NCBI GenBank assembly: GCA_020847555.1
Contig: JADLBT010000451.1
Span: 1 to 17,199 of the forward strand
Origin: Gemmataceae bacterium
GTDB taxonomy: Bacteria; Planctomycetota; Planctomycetia; Gemmatales; Gemmataceae
Length of the DNA: 17,199 bases
Direction: 5' to 3'
A program made the translations under genes and the position numbers. Shown here in pieces: positions 7,366 to 13,631 of this stretch. The notes under the pieces were generated by a model. It was not told where the DNA came from. It searched no databases and saw only the letters and a list, made by a program, of their open reading frames with translations. Position 1 is the first letter of the stretch. Every line of letters begins with the position of its first letter.

Positions 7366-7431
7366 GACCAGGTTGTTTCTGGGAAAGCCCACGGGTGGCG
7401 TCCCGTGGGCTTTCCCAGAAACAACCTGGTC
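7366..7431. repeat. Perfect 30-bp palindrome with 6-nt loop
   Basis: Arms 7366-7395 and 7402-7431 are perfectly complementary over 30 nt; the loop is TGGCGT. The inner core CCCACGGGTGGCG..CCCGTGGGC recurs in the palindrome at 12970-13038. Perfect pairing over this length implies recent origin or active maintenance. Confidence 0.9.
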
Positions 7432-7432
7432 A

Positions 7433-7508
7433 AACCAGCACCAGCCCGCAGCGCCGGCGGCGGACTTTTCCAAGCGCCCGTCGCTGGCACTGTGGGCTGG
7501 TGCTGGTT
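7433..7508. repeat. REP-like palindrome, copy B
   Basis: Arms 7433-7464 and 7477-7508 pair over 32 nt with five mismatches; the outermost 15 nt (AACCAGCACCAGCCC) are perfect. The core matches copy A at 2924-2985. The element overlaps the first two bases of the isomerase gene's stop codon (7507-7509), so it may act as that gene's transcription end or protect its mRNA 3' end. Confidence 0.75.
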
Positions 7509-8349
7509 ACGCTTCCGCGAGACACTCGCGCAGGTAGCGGATGCCGTGGGCCACGTCCTGCAGGCGCTGCTCCTGGTCGCCGACCTCACGCTCGATGCAG
7601 AGCGAGCCGCAGTAGCCGACCTTCTTCAGCGCCTTGATAAACTGCCGGATGTTGACCTGTCCCTGGCCGAGCGGCAACTCCTCGCCCCAGGTGCCCGGAG
7701 TCGTCGTCCGGTTCGCGTCCTTGACGTGGACACTGCGGATGTCCGGACCGAGAATCTCCACCGCCCGCAGCGGATCGCCCATGTCGTACAGCAGGACGTT
7801 CGCCGGGTCGAAGTTCACCTTCAGGTTCGGGCACTTCAGCTCGTCGAGCGTCTTGCGGAGCAGGTCCGCCGTCTCCTGCCCGGTCTCGAAGGCGACCGTC
7901 ACCCCTTTAGCCTTCGCCAGGTCGCTGACCTTCGCGAGGGTGTCGAGGAACGGCTTGCGGTCCGGGTTGCCGGGCTCGGGGATGAAACCGGCGTGCAGCA
8001 TCAGGTCGGACAGGCCCAGGGCGAGGGTTCGGTCGAGCGCCCACTGCAAGCGCTGCAGCCGCTCCGGCCGCAGCGCCGGATCCCCGAGTCCGCCCGTCTT
8101 CTGGATCGTCGCCGGGGTGGTGTAGTCCTCGCCGGGGAAGCCGAGCATGGCCCCGGTCATCTGGAAGCCGGCCGCCTTCGCCACCTCCGGCAGCCGATCA
8201 CCCTCGTCCCACGAGGCGTGGTGCGGGTCGCCGCACGCGATCTGCACGACGTTGATGCCAAGGCGATCCAGCAACTTCCTCAACTCCGCGACACTTTTGA
8301 CCTGCAGCGACCAGCTGCACACGCCGATGGCCAGGGGCTCAACACTCAT
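7507..8349 (-). CDS. Sugar phosphate isomerase/epimerase-like TIM-barrel protein
   Basis: 280 aa, the usual length of the xylose-isomerase-like TIM-barrel family (AP_endonuc_2 clan), whose members isomerise or epimerise sugars with a divalent metal. Start IGVCSWSLQ (8-16) is typical of the first strand. The expected metal ligands are present: Glu155 (VAFETGQ), Asp181 (VNFDPANV), His208 (SVHVKDAN) and Glu253 (CIEREVG). GTWGEELPLGQGQV (219-232) is a common loop in planctomycete members. The substrate cannot be read from sequence; inosose isomerase/dehydratase- or hydroxypyruvate isomerase-like roles are possible. The ATG at 8349 is preferred over 8391 because AAGGAG lies about 9 nt upstream. 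clpS precedes it on the same strand, separated by a hairpin, so a shared transcript is uncertain. Confidence 0.85.
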   Translation of the reverse strand: MSVEPLAIGVCSWSLQVKSVAELRKLLDRLGINVVQIACGDPHHASWDEGDRLPEVAKAAGFQMTGAMLGFPGEDYTTPATIQKTGGLGDPALRPERLQRLQWALDRTLALGLSDLMLHAGFIPEPGNPDRKPFLDTLAKVSDLAKAKGVTVAFETGQETADLLRKTLDELKCPNLKVNFDPANVLLYDMGDPLRAVEILGPDIRSVHVKDANRTTTPGTWGEELPLGQGQVNIRQFIKALKKVGYCGSLCIEREVGDQEQRLQDVAHGIRYLRECLAEA

Positions 8350-8370
8350 GCGTGAGGCTCCTTGGGGAGT

Positions 8371-8394
8371 GATAAGGTGACAAGGCGACAAGGC
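8371..8394 (+). repeat. Short 8-bp tandem repeat
   Basis: GATAAGGT, GACAAGGC and GACAAGGC lie head to tail, running into GACCG. The last unit forms the left arm of the hairpin at 8387-8451. Confidence 0.6.
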
Positions 8395-8451
8395 GACCGA
8401 AGCAGCGCCGAGGTCCAGAGCCTGCCCTGCAGGCTTATCGGTCGCCTTGTC
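8387..8451 (-). terminator. Hairpin downstream of clpS
   Basis: A perfect 14-bp inverted repeat (8387-8400 and 8438-8451, GACAAGGCGACCGA type) encloses a smaller stem (AGCCTG/CAGGCT near 8418-8435). It begins 5 nt past the clpS stop codon on the minus strand. There is no T-run, so termination is possible but not certain. Confidence 0.4.
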
Positions 8452-8455
8452 AGCA

Positions 8456-8806
8456 TCAACCGGGGGCGGGTTCGATGGTGCAGCCGAGCGGGCCGAGTTT
8501 CGCCCCGTCGGCGGCGCGGATCTCGTGGAAGGTGCGGATCTGCTCGATCTTCAGTTCCGCCACCTCCTTCGATCCGGTCCAGACGACGGCCCGGCCAGAC
8601 GTGTGCGCCTGCTGCGTCAGCAGGAATGCGCGCTGCTCGGTATACCCGAGCGCCTTCCGCAGAACGTCGATGACAAACTCGAACGAGTGGAAATCGTCGT
8701 TCTCCAGGATGACGTTGTACGGCGGCAGCTTGCGCGTGCGCGTCTCCTCGCGCTCCTGGGGTTTGGTTGTGATGGTGACATCAGGGTGGGAAGGATCGCT
8801 GCTCAC
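8456..8806 (-). CDS. clpS: ATP-dependent Clp protease adaptor ClpS
   Basis: 116 aa, typical for ClpS, the small cytoplasmic adaptor that delivers N-degron proteins to the ClpA/ClpC unfoldase. After a disordered polar start (1-27) the fold begins at PPYNVILENDDFHSFEFVIDVL (28-49). Asn36-Asp37-Asp38 and His68 (QAHTSGRA) correspond to the residues that bind the alpha-amino group of the substrate. The residue matching Met40 of the E. coli protein, which gates the hydrophobic pocket, is Phe42. The body ends with a short tail LGPLGCTIEP. The start is GTG at 8806, supported by CAGGAG about 8 nt upstream. No clpA or clpC is adjacent. Confidence 0.93.
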   Translation of the reverse strand: MSSDPSHPDVTITTKPQEREETRTRKLPPYNVILENDDFHSFEFVIDVLRKALGYTEQRAFLLTQQAHTSGRAVVWTGSKEVAELKIEQIRTFHEIRAADGAKLGPLGCTIEPAPG

Positions 8807-8870
8807 GGTGCCGGCTCCTGCAAGTTCCGAAGCGAGTCAGTGCCGCAGTGCAGATAATCCTACCGTGGCG

Positions 8871-8986
8871 CCCGCTGCGCGGGAAGAACCAAACAACCCG
8901 AGGGTTCGTGGCAGCTGCTTGAATGACCAGCCGCGCGCCAGCGCGCGGGGCGGACCACTCGGTTCGTGGTTCTTCCGCGCAGCGGG
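8871..8986. repeat. Nested intergenic inverted repeat
   Basis: CCCGCTGCGCGGGAAGAACCA (8871-8891) pairs with 8967-8986 apart from one bulged base. Inside it is a CCGCGCG/CGCGCGG hairpin (8931-8948). It fills the gap between the stop of the FG-GAP gene and the start of clpS, and could end transcription of the FG-GAP gene. Confidence 0.5.
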
Positions 8987-8987
8987 G

Positions 8988-10628
8988 TTATGGTTCCTCG
9001 ATCACGAGCACGCGGTCTGCGGGCACGTTCGGCCGCGGGAGGCGCTTCCCGCCCGGGAGGCGTACCTCGACATCGACCGCTTTCGCATCGCCAAGGCCAA
9101 AGTGACACACCGCCGGCTGGCCGCTCGCGTAGCCATACCCCGTCGTCACCTCCTGGAACCCGAGCAGCGCGGCCGCCTTGCCCAACTCGCCGGCGCGGTA
9201 GACGCGCACCTGGGCTCCGATGCCCATTCGGTTCATCTTCTTGCCGACGACGCGCACATCGAGCCAGTGGCGCTTCGGGCTATCGTTATGCATCAGTCGC
9301 GAGTGGTTGCCCTGGAACCAGTTGATCAGGAAGAGATCCACCCGGCCGTCGCCGTCGTAGTCGCCCGATGGGCCGGCCGGGTAGTAGACCATCGGCTCCT
9401 TGATCGGCCGCGGGGCCACGAACCGCGGTAAACCGTCGCGCACCCCCTGGCTGCGGTAGACGAGCGGCGTTACTTTGCCGTCCGCGTCGAGCCATGCTGC
9501 CGACATGTAGATGTCCGGCCAGCCGTCGTTGTCGAAATCCTGGATCTCGACGTGCGGGCAGCGCACCGGGACGACGTCGCCCAGGCCGACCTCCTTCGTC
9601 ACGTCGCGGAACTGCGGAACGCCGTCCTTGAGGCCCGTGTTGAGGAACACCTTGTTCCGCGCGTTCTTGTGATGGATCGAGACGACGAGATCGAGCTTGC
9701 CGTCGCGGTTCAGATCGCCGAACGCCGCCCCGCACGGCCAGTCCTCGCGGTCGAGCGGCTTCCACCCGAAAACGTTGCGCGTCTCGACCGCCTCGCGGTA
9801 CTTGTTCCCGGGCTGGCTGAGGAAGAGGCGGTTGCTGTGGGGGACGAAGAAATCGGGCCGGCCGTCGCCGTTCAGGTCCGCGACCGCCAGGCCGAGCCCG
9901 TACACGTCCTCGGGCAGGCCGGCCGCCTTCGTCGCATCCTCGAACTGCAGCTTGCCCTTGTTGCGGAACAGAGTCGAGCGCGACGTGTGCCCGCGGCCGA
10001 CGAACACGTCCTCGACGACGTAGAGGTCGAGCAGGCCGTCGCCGTCGTAATCGAACACGCCGATGTTGCGGGCGCTGTGCAGGTCGGGCGAGCAGGCGCC
10101 GCTGGGGACCGAGATATCGACCAGCTTGCCCCTGTCGTTGCGATAGAGCCTGCTGAGGACGCCCCGGGACGACGCCTGCGGCTCGGGGCCCTTGGCCTTC
10201 GCCTTCGGCCGGGCGTTGTTGGCGACGTACAGCTCCAGCGTGCCGTTGTTGTCCAGGTCCGCGAACACCGCGCCGCTGGTTCGCCCGTAGAACTCGACGG
10301 CCGGTTGCTTCACCTGCGTGAAGCGGCCGTCGCCGAGGTTGCGGAAAAGGCGGTTCGGGACCGGCCCCTGCGCGGGCCTGTACTCGCTGGCGGGCCGGTC
10401 GCAGAAGCCGCCGACGTAGAGGTCGATGCGGCCGTCGCCGTCGTAGTCTCCCCAGGCGCCGCCGTGGCCCATGATGCCGGCCAGGGGCTCGCGCAGGCCC
10501 GCCCTGTCCGTCAGATCGGTGAAGACAATCGGGTAGTCCTGAGGTTTGCCGGCCGCCGGGGTGTGGGACGCTGGCGTCAGGAGGGGCAACAGTGCGGTGA
10601 GGCAGGTGGCAGCGAGGAGGCGTTTCAT
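8988..10628 (-). CDS. Secreted FG-GAP/VCBS repeat protein with ASPIC/UnbV domain (CRTAC1-like)
   Basis: 546 aa. An N-terminal signal peptide (about 1-26, MKRLLAATCL then a Leu-rich core) predicts export. The body is a beta-propeller of FG-GAP/VCBS repeats marked by seven calcium-binding DxDxDG-like loops: DYDGDGRID, DLDNNGTLE, DYDGDGLLD, DLNGDGRPD, DLNRDGKLD, DFDNDGWPD and DYDGDGRVD. The C-terminal 110 residues (GIGAQVRVYRAGE to the end) are the ASPIC/UnbV domain that follows such propellers. The family is abundant in planctomycetes; its biochemical role is unproven, with binding to carbohydrate or protein outside the cell the usual guess. The ATG at 10628 is chosen over 10766 because the signal peptide begins there; the ribosome binding site is weak (GAGAA). 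Transcription of the upstream KAS pair runs the same way, with a small CCGGAA/TTCCGG hairpin (10680-10697) between. Confidence 0.88.
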   Translation of the reverse strand: MKRLLAATCLTALLPLLTPASHTPAAGKPQDYPIVFTDLTDRAGLREPLAGIMGHGGAWGDYDGDGRIDLYVGGFCDRPASEYRPAQGPVPNRLFRNLGDGRFTQVKQPAVEFYGRTSGAVFADLDNNGTLELYVANNARPKAKAKGPEPQASSRGVLSRLYRNDRGKLVDISVPSGACSPDLHSARNIGVFDYDGDGLLDLYVVEDVFVGRGHTSRSTLFRNKGKLQFEDATKAAGLPEDVYGLGLAVADLNGDGRPDFFVPHSNRLFLSQPGNKYREAVETRNVFGWKPLDREDWPCGAAFGDLNRDGKLDLVVSIHHKNARNKVFLNTGLKDGVPQFRDVTKEVGLGDVVPVRCPHVEIQDFDNDGWPDIYMSAAWLDADGKVTPLVYRSQGVRDGLPRFVAPRPIKEPMVYYPAGPSGDYDGDGRVDLFLINWFQGNHSRLMHNDSPKRHWLDVRVVGKKMNRMGIGAQVRVYRAGELGKAAALLGFQEVTTGYGYASGQPAVCHFGLGDAKAVDVEVRLPGGKRLPRPNVPADRVLVIEEP

Positions 10629-10762
10629 GGGTGTTCTCGGAAACCAGGGGGGCCGAACACGGTGTATCAAACCCCGTCGCCGGAAGCAAGGTTCCGGCCC
10701 CGGCCTGGGCAGGCGCGGCTCCGACAGACAGGAACCGGACCGTGCAGCAAGGGCGTGCCGAA

Positions 10763-11980
10763 TCACGCCGCCCTCAAGACCAGACAGGTGTTACTGCCGC
10801 CGAACCCAAAGGAGTTGGACACGGCGATGCGTACCGGCTGGGGACGCGCCTCCCCGGGGACGTGGCACAGCCGGCACTCCGGGTCGGGCACGTCCAGGTT
10901 GATCGTCGGCGGGACGGCGCGGCGCTCCATCGCCGCCAGGCAGGCGAGCGTCTCGATGGCCGCAGCCGCCGTCAGCAGGTGCCCGGTCATGCTCTTGGTC
11001 GAGCTGACCGGCACCCGGTTCAGGGCCGGGCCGAAGACCGCCTCCAGGACACGCACCTCGGCCACGTCGCCGACCAGGGTACTGGTGGCGTGGGCGTTGA
11101 CGTAATCGACATCGGCCGGGTTGATCCGAGCGTCCGCCAGCGCCTGCCGCATGGCCGCCGTCGCCGGACCCGGCTCCGGACTCGGGATCACCATGTTGAA
11201 GGCGTCGCTGCTGGCGCCGCACCCAACCACGGCCGCGTACACGGCGGCCGAGCGCCGCCGGGCCGTGGCTGCCGGTTCGAGGACGAACATTGCGCCGCCC
11301 TCGCCCATGACAAACCCGTCGCGGTCCCGGTCGAAGGGGCGCGACGCCCCTTGGGGGTCGTCGTTGCGGCGCGACAGGGCGCGCAGGTTGCCGAATCCGG
11401 CCAGCGCCATCGGCGTCAGGGCAGCGTCGCACGCCCCCGCCAGGCAGACATCGACCCATCCGAGTTCGAGCCAGCGCCGGGCCTGGGCCAGGGCATAATT
11501 TCCACTCGCGCACGCCGCCGACACGCCTATCCCGGGTCCGGTCAGGCCGAGTTGCCGGCAGGCCCGGCTTGCCAGGGACGTGGTGTCCTGCTCCGGGTCG
11601 AAGACGCGCCGCCCGCCGGCGAGGGCGTCCGCCTCCCACAGAACGAGCCACTCGGCTCCGGTGCCGAGCACCAATCCGAGCCGCGTCTCGCCGCGCCGCT
11701 CCCACCAGCCGGCATCCCGCAGCGCCGTCACGCAGCACCAGAGGGTCACCTGTTCCAGCCGCGGAAGGCGCCCGAATGCCTGGGGATCCCAGCCCGGCGG
11801 GCAGGGGATCATATCGATCTCGGCCCCAATCCGGCTCGGGTGCTCCGAAACGTCGTGATGACGGATGGCGCGCACACCGGACCGGCCCTCGAGCAGTGCG
11901 TCGGCGACCTGACGATAGGTGTGTCCCAGGGCCGTGATCGCCCCGACGCCGGTGATGTACACTTCGGTCGGCTCGCTCAC
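10763..11980 (-). CDS. Beta-ketoacyl-[acyl carrier protein] synthase, FabF-like
   Basis: 405 aa, the normal size for KAS I/II enzymes, which condense malonyl-ACP with an acyl chain. The Cys-His-His active site is complete: Cys157 in GVSAACASGN, His297 in VNAHATSTLVGD, and His334 in STKSMTGHLL with Lys329. The C-terminal SNSFGFGGSN (388-397) loop is also present, as is the start VYITGVGAITALG (7-19). The start is GTG at 11980, overlapping the TGA of the upstream KAS-like gene (GTGA), with GGAGAG about 7 nt upstream, so translation is probably coupled. Pairing with a cysteine-less KAS partner suggests a dedicated lipid or polyketide role rather than the housekeeping FabF. No acyl carrier protein, ketoreductase or dehydratase lies within this window. 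Confidence 0.9.
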   Translation of the reverse strand: MSEPTEVYITGVGAITALGHTYRQVADALLEGRSGVRAIRHHDVSEHPSRIGAEIDMIPCPPGWDPQAFGRLPRLEQVTLWCCVTALRDAGWWERRGETRLGLVLGTGAEWLVLWEADALAGGRRVFDPEQDTTSLASRACRQLGLTGPGIGVSAACASGNYALAQARRWLELGWVDVCLAGACDAALTPMALAGFGNLRALSRRNDDPQGASRPFDRDRDGFVMGEGGAMFVLEPAATARRRSAAVYAAVVGCGASSDAFNMVIPSPEPGPATAAMRQALADARINPADVDYVNAHATSTLVGDVAEVRVLEAVFGPALNRVPVSSTKSMTGHLLTAAAAIETLACLAAMERRAVPPTINLDVPDPECRLCHVPGEARPQPVRIAVSNSFGFGGSNTCLVLRAA

Positions 11981-12792
11981 CGTTGGCTCTCCGCTGCGGC
12001 CTGCCTCAGTTCCGCCCACCCGCCGCAACTCAACCGCCACATCCCCCCGCCGCCGCTGACCAGTGCCTCGTGGAGGGCCGGCAGCGTCAGCTCGGACCAC
12101 GGACACTCGCCCGGTCCCGGGCCGGTCATCCCGACGGTCAGGCACGGGCCGCACGCTCCGGGCAGGGCGCGCGTCAGTGCGAGGGCGACCGCGAGGCAGA
12201 CCGGGGGCGGGGTGCCCGGCGCGAAGGTGGCGGGGTGCGGCGGCTCGGCCGGAACCGGCTCGGGGGCGTAGGCGGTCAGGACCAGCCACACGCCGGGCAC
12301 GTCGCTGCGCCCGAGCAGCGCCGCGGCCGCGAGTAACCCCTCGCTCGCGGCCCCTGGCCCGCCGCCGACGCCGAAGTTCGGCCCGTGGAGCGCGAGCGCC
12401 TGGCTGAGGGTGCCGGAGACGGCGTGCAGGGATCGGTGCGGGATCAGGTGCGGGGAGATGCCCCAGGCGCCTTCCTCGCGGAAGCGGTACAGGACGTGGC
12501 CCATGACCACCCGCCCGAGGAAGCGCGGGGCCGCCACCACACCCCAGCGGGCGAAGTCCCGCGCGGCCGGGTCGAGCTGCGCGGCGGCAGCGAAGGTGGT
12601 CGCTACCGCCGCCACGGTCTGGTCGTCGGCGTGTTTCAGGAACGCGGGCGGGAGGAGTTCGCCGGTAACGGGGTGGGTGGGGCGGCGCAGTTGCGGGACG
12701 GCGTCCGGCGGCACCCACCGGGCGGCATGGGCGACGACCGTGCAGCCCGCCGCGATGGTTTCGGGTGCCGGCAAGGTTCCCGCTGGCAACAC
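11977..12792 (-). CDS. KAS-like protein without active-site cysteine (ketoacyl-synthase N-terminal-like)
   Basis: 271 aa, shorter than a full KAS. It resembles the beta-ketoacyl synthase N-terminal-like family (PF13723 type): a segment PRFLGRVVMGHVL (89-101), then SGTLSQALALHGPNFGVGGGPG (126-147) where a KAS has its nucleophile elbow, then a helix SEGLLAAAALL. The elbow reads GGGPGAAS, with no Cys. It may therefore be a chain-length-factor-like subunit that pairs with the overlapping catalytic KAS gene. The GTG at 12792 is preferred over ATG at 12888: AAGGA lies about 10 nt upstream, and a promoter whose -10 overlaps 12888 would leave the longer start untranscribed. Family assignment is moderate; partnership is inference from the GTGA overlap. 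Confidence 0.7.
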   Translation of the reverse strand: MLPAGTLPAPETIAAGCTVVAHAARWVPPDAVPQLRRPTHPVTGELLPPAFLKHADDQTVAAVATTFAAAAQLDPAARDFARWGVVAAPRFLGRVVMGHVLYRFREEGAWGISPHLIPHRSLHAVSGTLSQALALHGPNFGVGGGPGAASEGLLAAAALLGRSDVPGVWLVLTAYAPEPVPAEPPHPATFAPGTPPPVCLAVALALTRALPGACGPCLTVGMTGPGPGECPWSELTLPALHEALVSGGGGMWRLSCGGWAELRQAAAESQR

Positions 12793-12887
12793 GCGACTGG
12801 TATCCTTTCCGGTCGGGCCGACCCCTGCCTCCGGGTGGTGTGGGTCGTCACGGGCGCACGCTCCTTCCCGACCCTGGGCGGACATCA

Positions 12888-12916
12888 TTCGTACTGCAAA
12901 CCGCCGCGCCTGTCAA
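12888..12916 (-). promoter_or_regulatory. Promoter of the KAS-like/KAS pair
   Basis: On the minus strand a perfect TTGACA (12916-12911) is followed after 17 nt by TACGAA (12893-12888), a weak -10. Transcription would begin near 12881, leaving about 90 nt of leader before the GTG at 12792. Confidence 0.45.
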
Positions 12917-12969
12917 CGCGGACAGGCACGGCAGGGTGCCTGGATGCCCGGGCAGAGAGCTGAGGTGGA

Positions 12970-13038
12970 AAGTCCACGGGTGGCGCTCCGTGGGCGAAGT
13001 GCTGGAGACTTCGCCCACGGGGCGCCACCCGTGGATTT
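12970..13038. repeat. 31-bp palindrome with 7-nt loop
   Basis: Arms 12970-13000 and 13008-13038 pair over 31 nt with two mismatches. Each arm also contains its own smaller palindrome built on CCACGGGTGGCG..CCGTGGGC, the core shared with 7366-7431. It lies between rpsU and the KAS pair. The rest of 12917-13138 shows no gene I can support. Confidence 0.85.
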
Positions 13039-13138
13039 TGAAAAAGCTGAGGCGCGGTGTGCTCGCTTACGCCAGGAGCTGTTGTGTCTCGCTTCTCGCC
13101 ACCTGTTCCTGCGTAACTCGTCCGTCCGCGTGTTCGCG

Positions 13139-13333
13139 CTAGCCCTGGTTCTTGTTCAGCCGGGCGCTCCGTTCTTTCCGCAGGCGAGCCCGCCGGCGCA
13201 CCTCACAGGGCTTTTCGTAGTGCTGCCGGGAGCGCAACTCCTTCTGCATTCCGCTTCGCTCGATCAGCTTCTTGAACCGCCGGAGCGACGCGCCGATCGG
13301 TTCCTTGTCGTGGACGCGCATTCGCAACGCCAT
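13139..13333 (-). CDS. rpsU: Small ribosomal subunit protein bS21
   Basis: 64 aa, matching the small, very basic bS21 of the 30S subunit, which helps base-pairing between the 16S 3' end and mRNA. Family pattern is clear: RVHDKEPIGASLRRFKKL (6-23), SRQHYEKPCEVRRRA (35-49) and an Arg/Lys-rich tail. The ATG at 13333 has two strong purine-rich sites upstream (AAGGAGG and AGGAGG), expected for a highly expressed gene; the frame stays open well upstream but without family resemblance. It is divergent from recJ and stands alone. A TATACT on the minus strand near 13497-13492 may be its -10. Confidence 0.92.
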   Translation of the reverse strand: MALRMRVHDKEPIGASLRRFKKLIERSGMQKELRSRQHYEKPCEVRRRARLRKERSARLNKNQG

Positions 13334-13491
13334 TCGTCCTCCTTCCTCCTTTCGCAAGAAAAGCAGCCACGCCCCTCGCCGCGCAGCGGGGGCAGTAATG
13401 GGAACAACCCCCGGCACGCAGGACGGGAACCGCCTCCAGGCGGTGAGGCCGCACCCTCTGCGCAAAAGGGGACGATGGTGAAGTATACTCG

Positions 13492-13497
13492 ACGGAC
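13492..13497 (-). promoter_or_regulatory. Possible -10 of rpsU
   Basis: TATACT read on the minus strand, about 160 nt before the rpsU start codon. No convincing -35 is visible 16-18 nt upstream. Confidence 0.25.
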
Positions 13498-13582
13498 CGG
13501 GAAAGAGGTAGTGCGGCTTTTCTTTTGCCGATCCGACCTTCCGGCCTCGGAAGCTGGCGCTCTCAGCGGCGGGGAGGGCCGG

Positions 13583-13588
13583 TATAAT
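13583..13588 (+). promoter_or_regulatory. -10 element of recJ
   Basis: A perfect TATAAT, about 44 nt before the recJ start codon, inside an otherwise very GC-rich stretch. No good -35 is visible at the right distance. Confidence 0.4.
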
Positions 13589-13631
13589 TGGGCGGTTTCC
13601 GAAGCCTTCCCAGCCCACGCGAGGAACCCCC

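Noticed and set aside
7215..7589. Minus-strand frame across both palindromes near 7366-7508
   Set aside because: It crosses repeats and the isomerase stop; the Gly/Arg/Ala-rich product has no family, and another frame in 7172-7363 has the coding signature.
11981..12718. Fusion of the KAS with an upstream 246-residue extension
   Set aside because: The extension is an out-of-frame reading of the KAS-like gene; GTG at 11980 has a ribosome binding site and begins the family's first strand.
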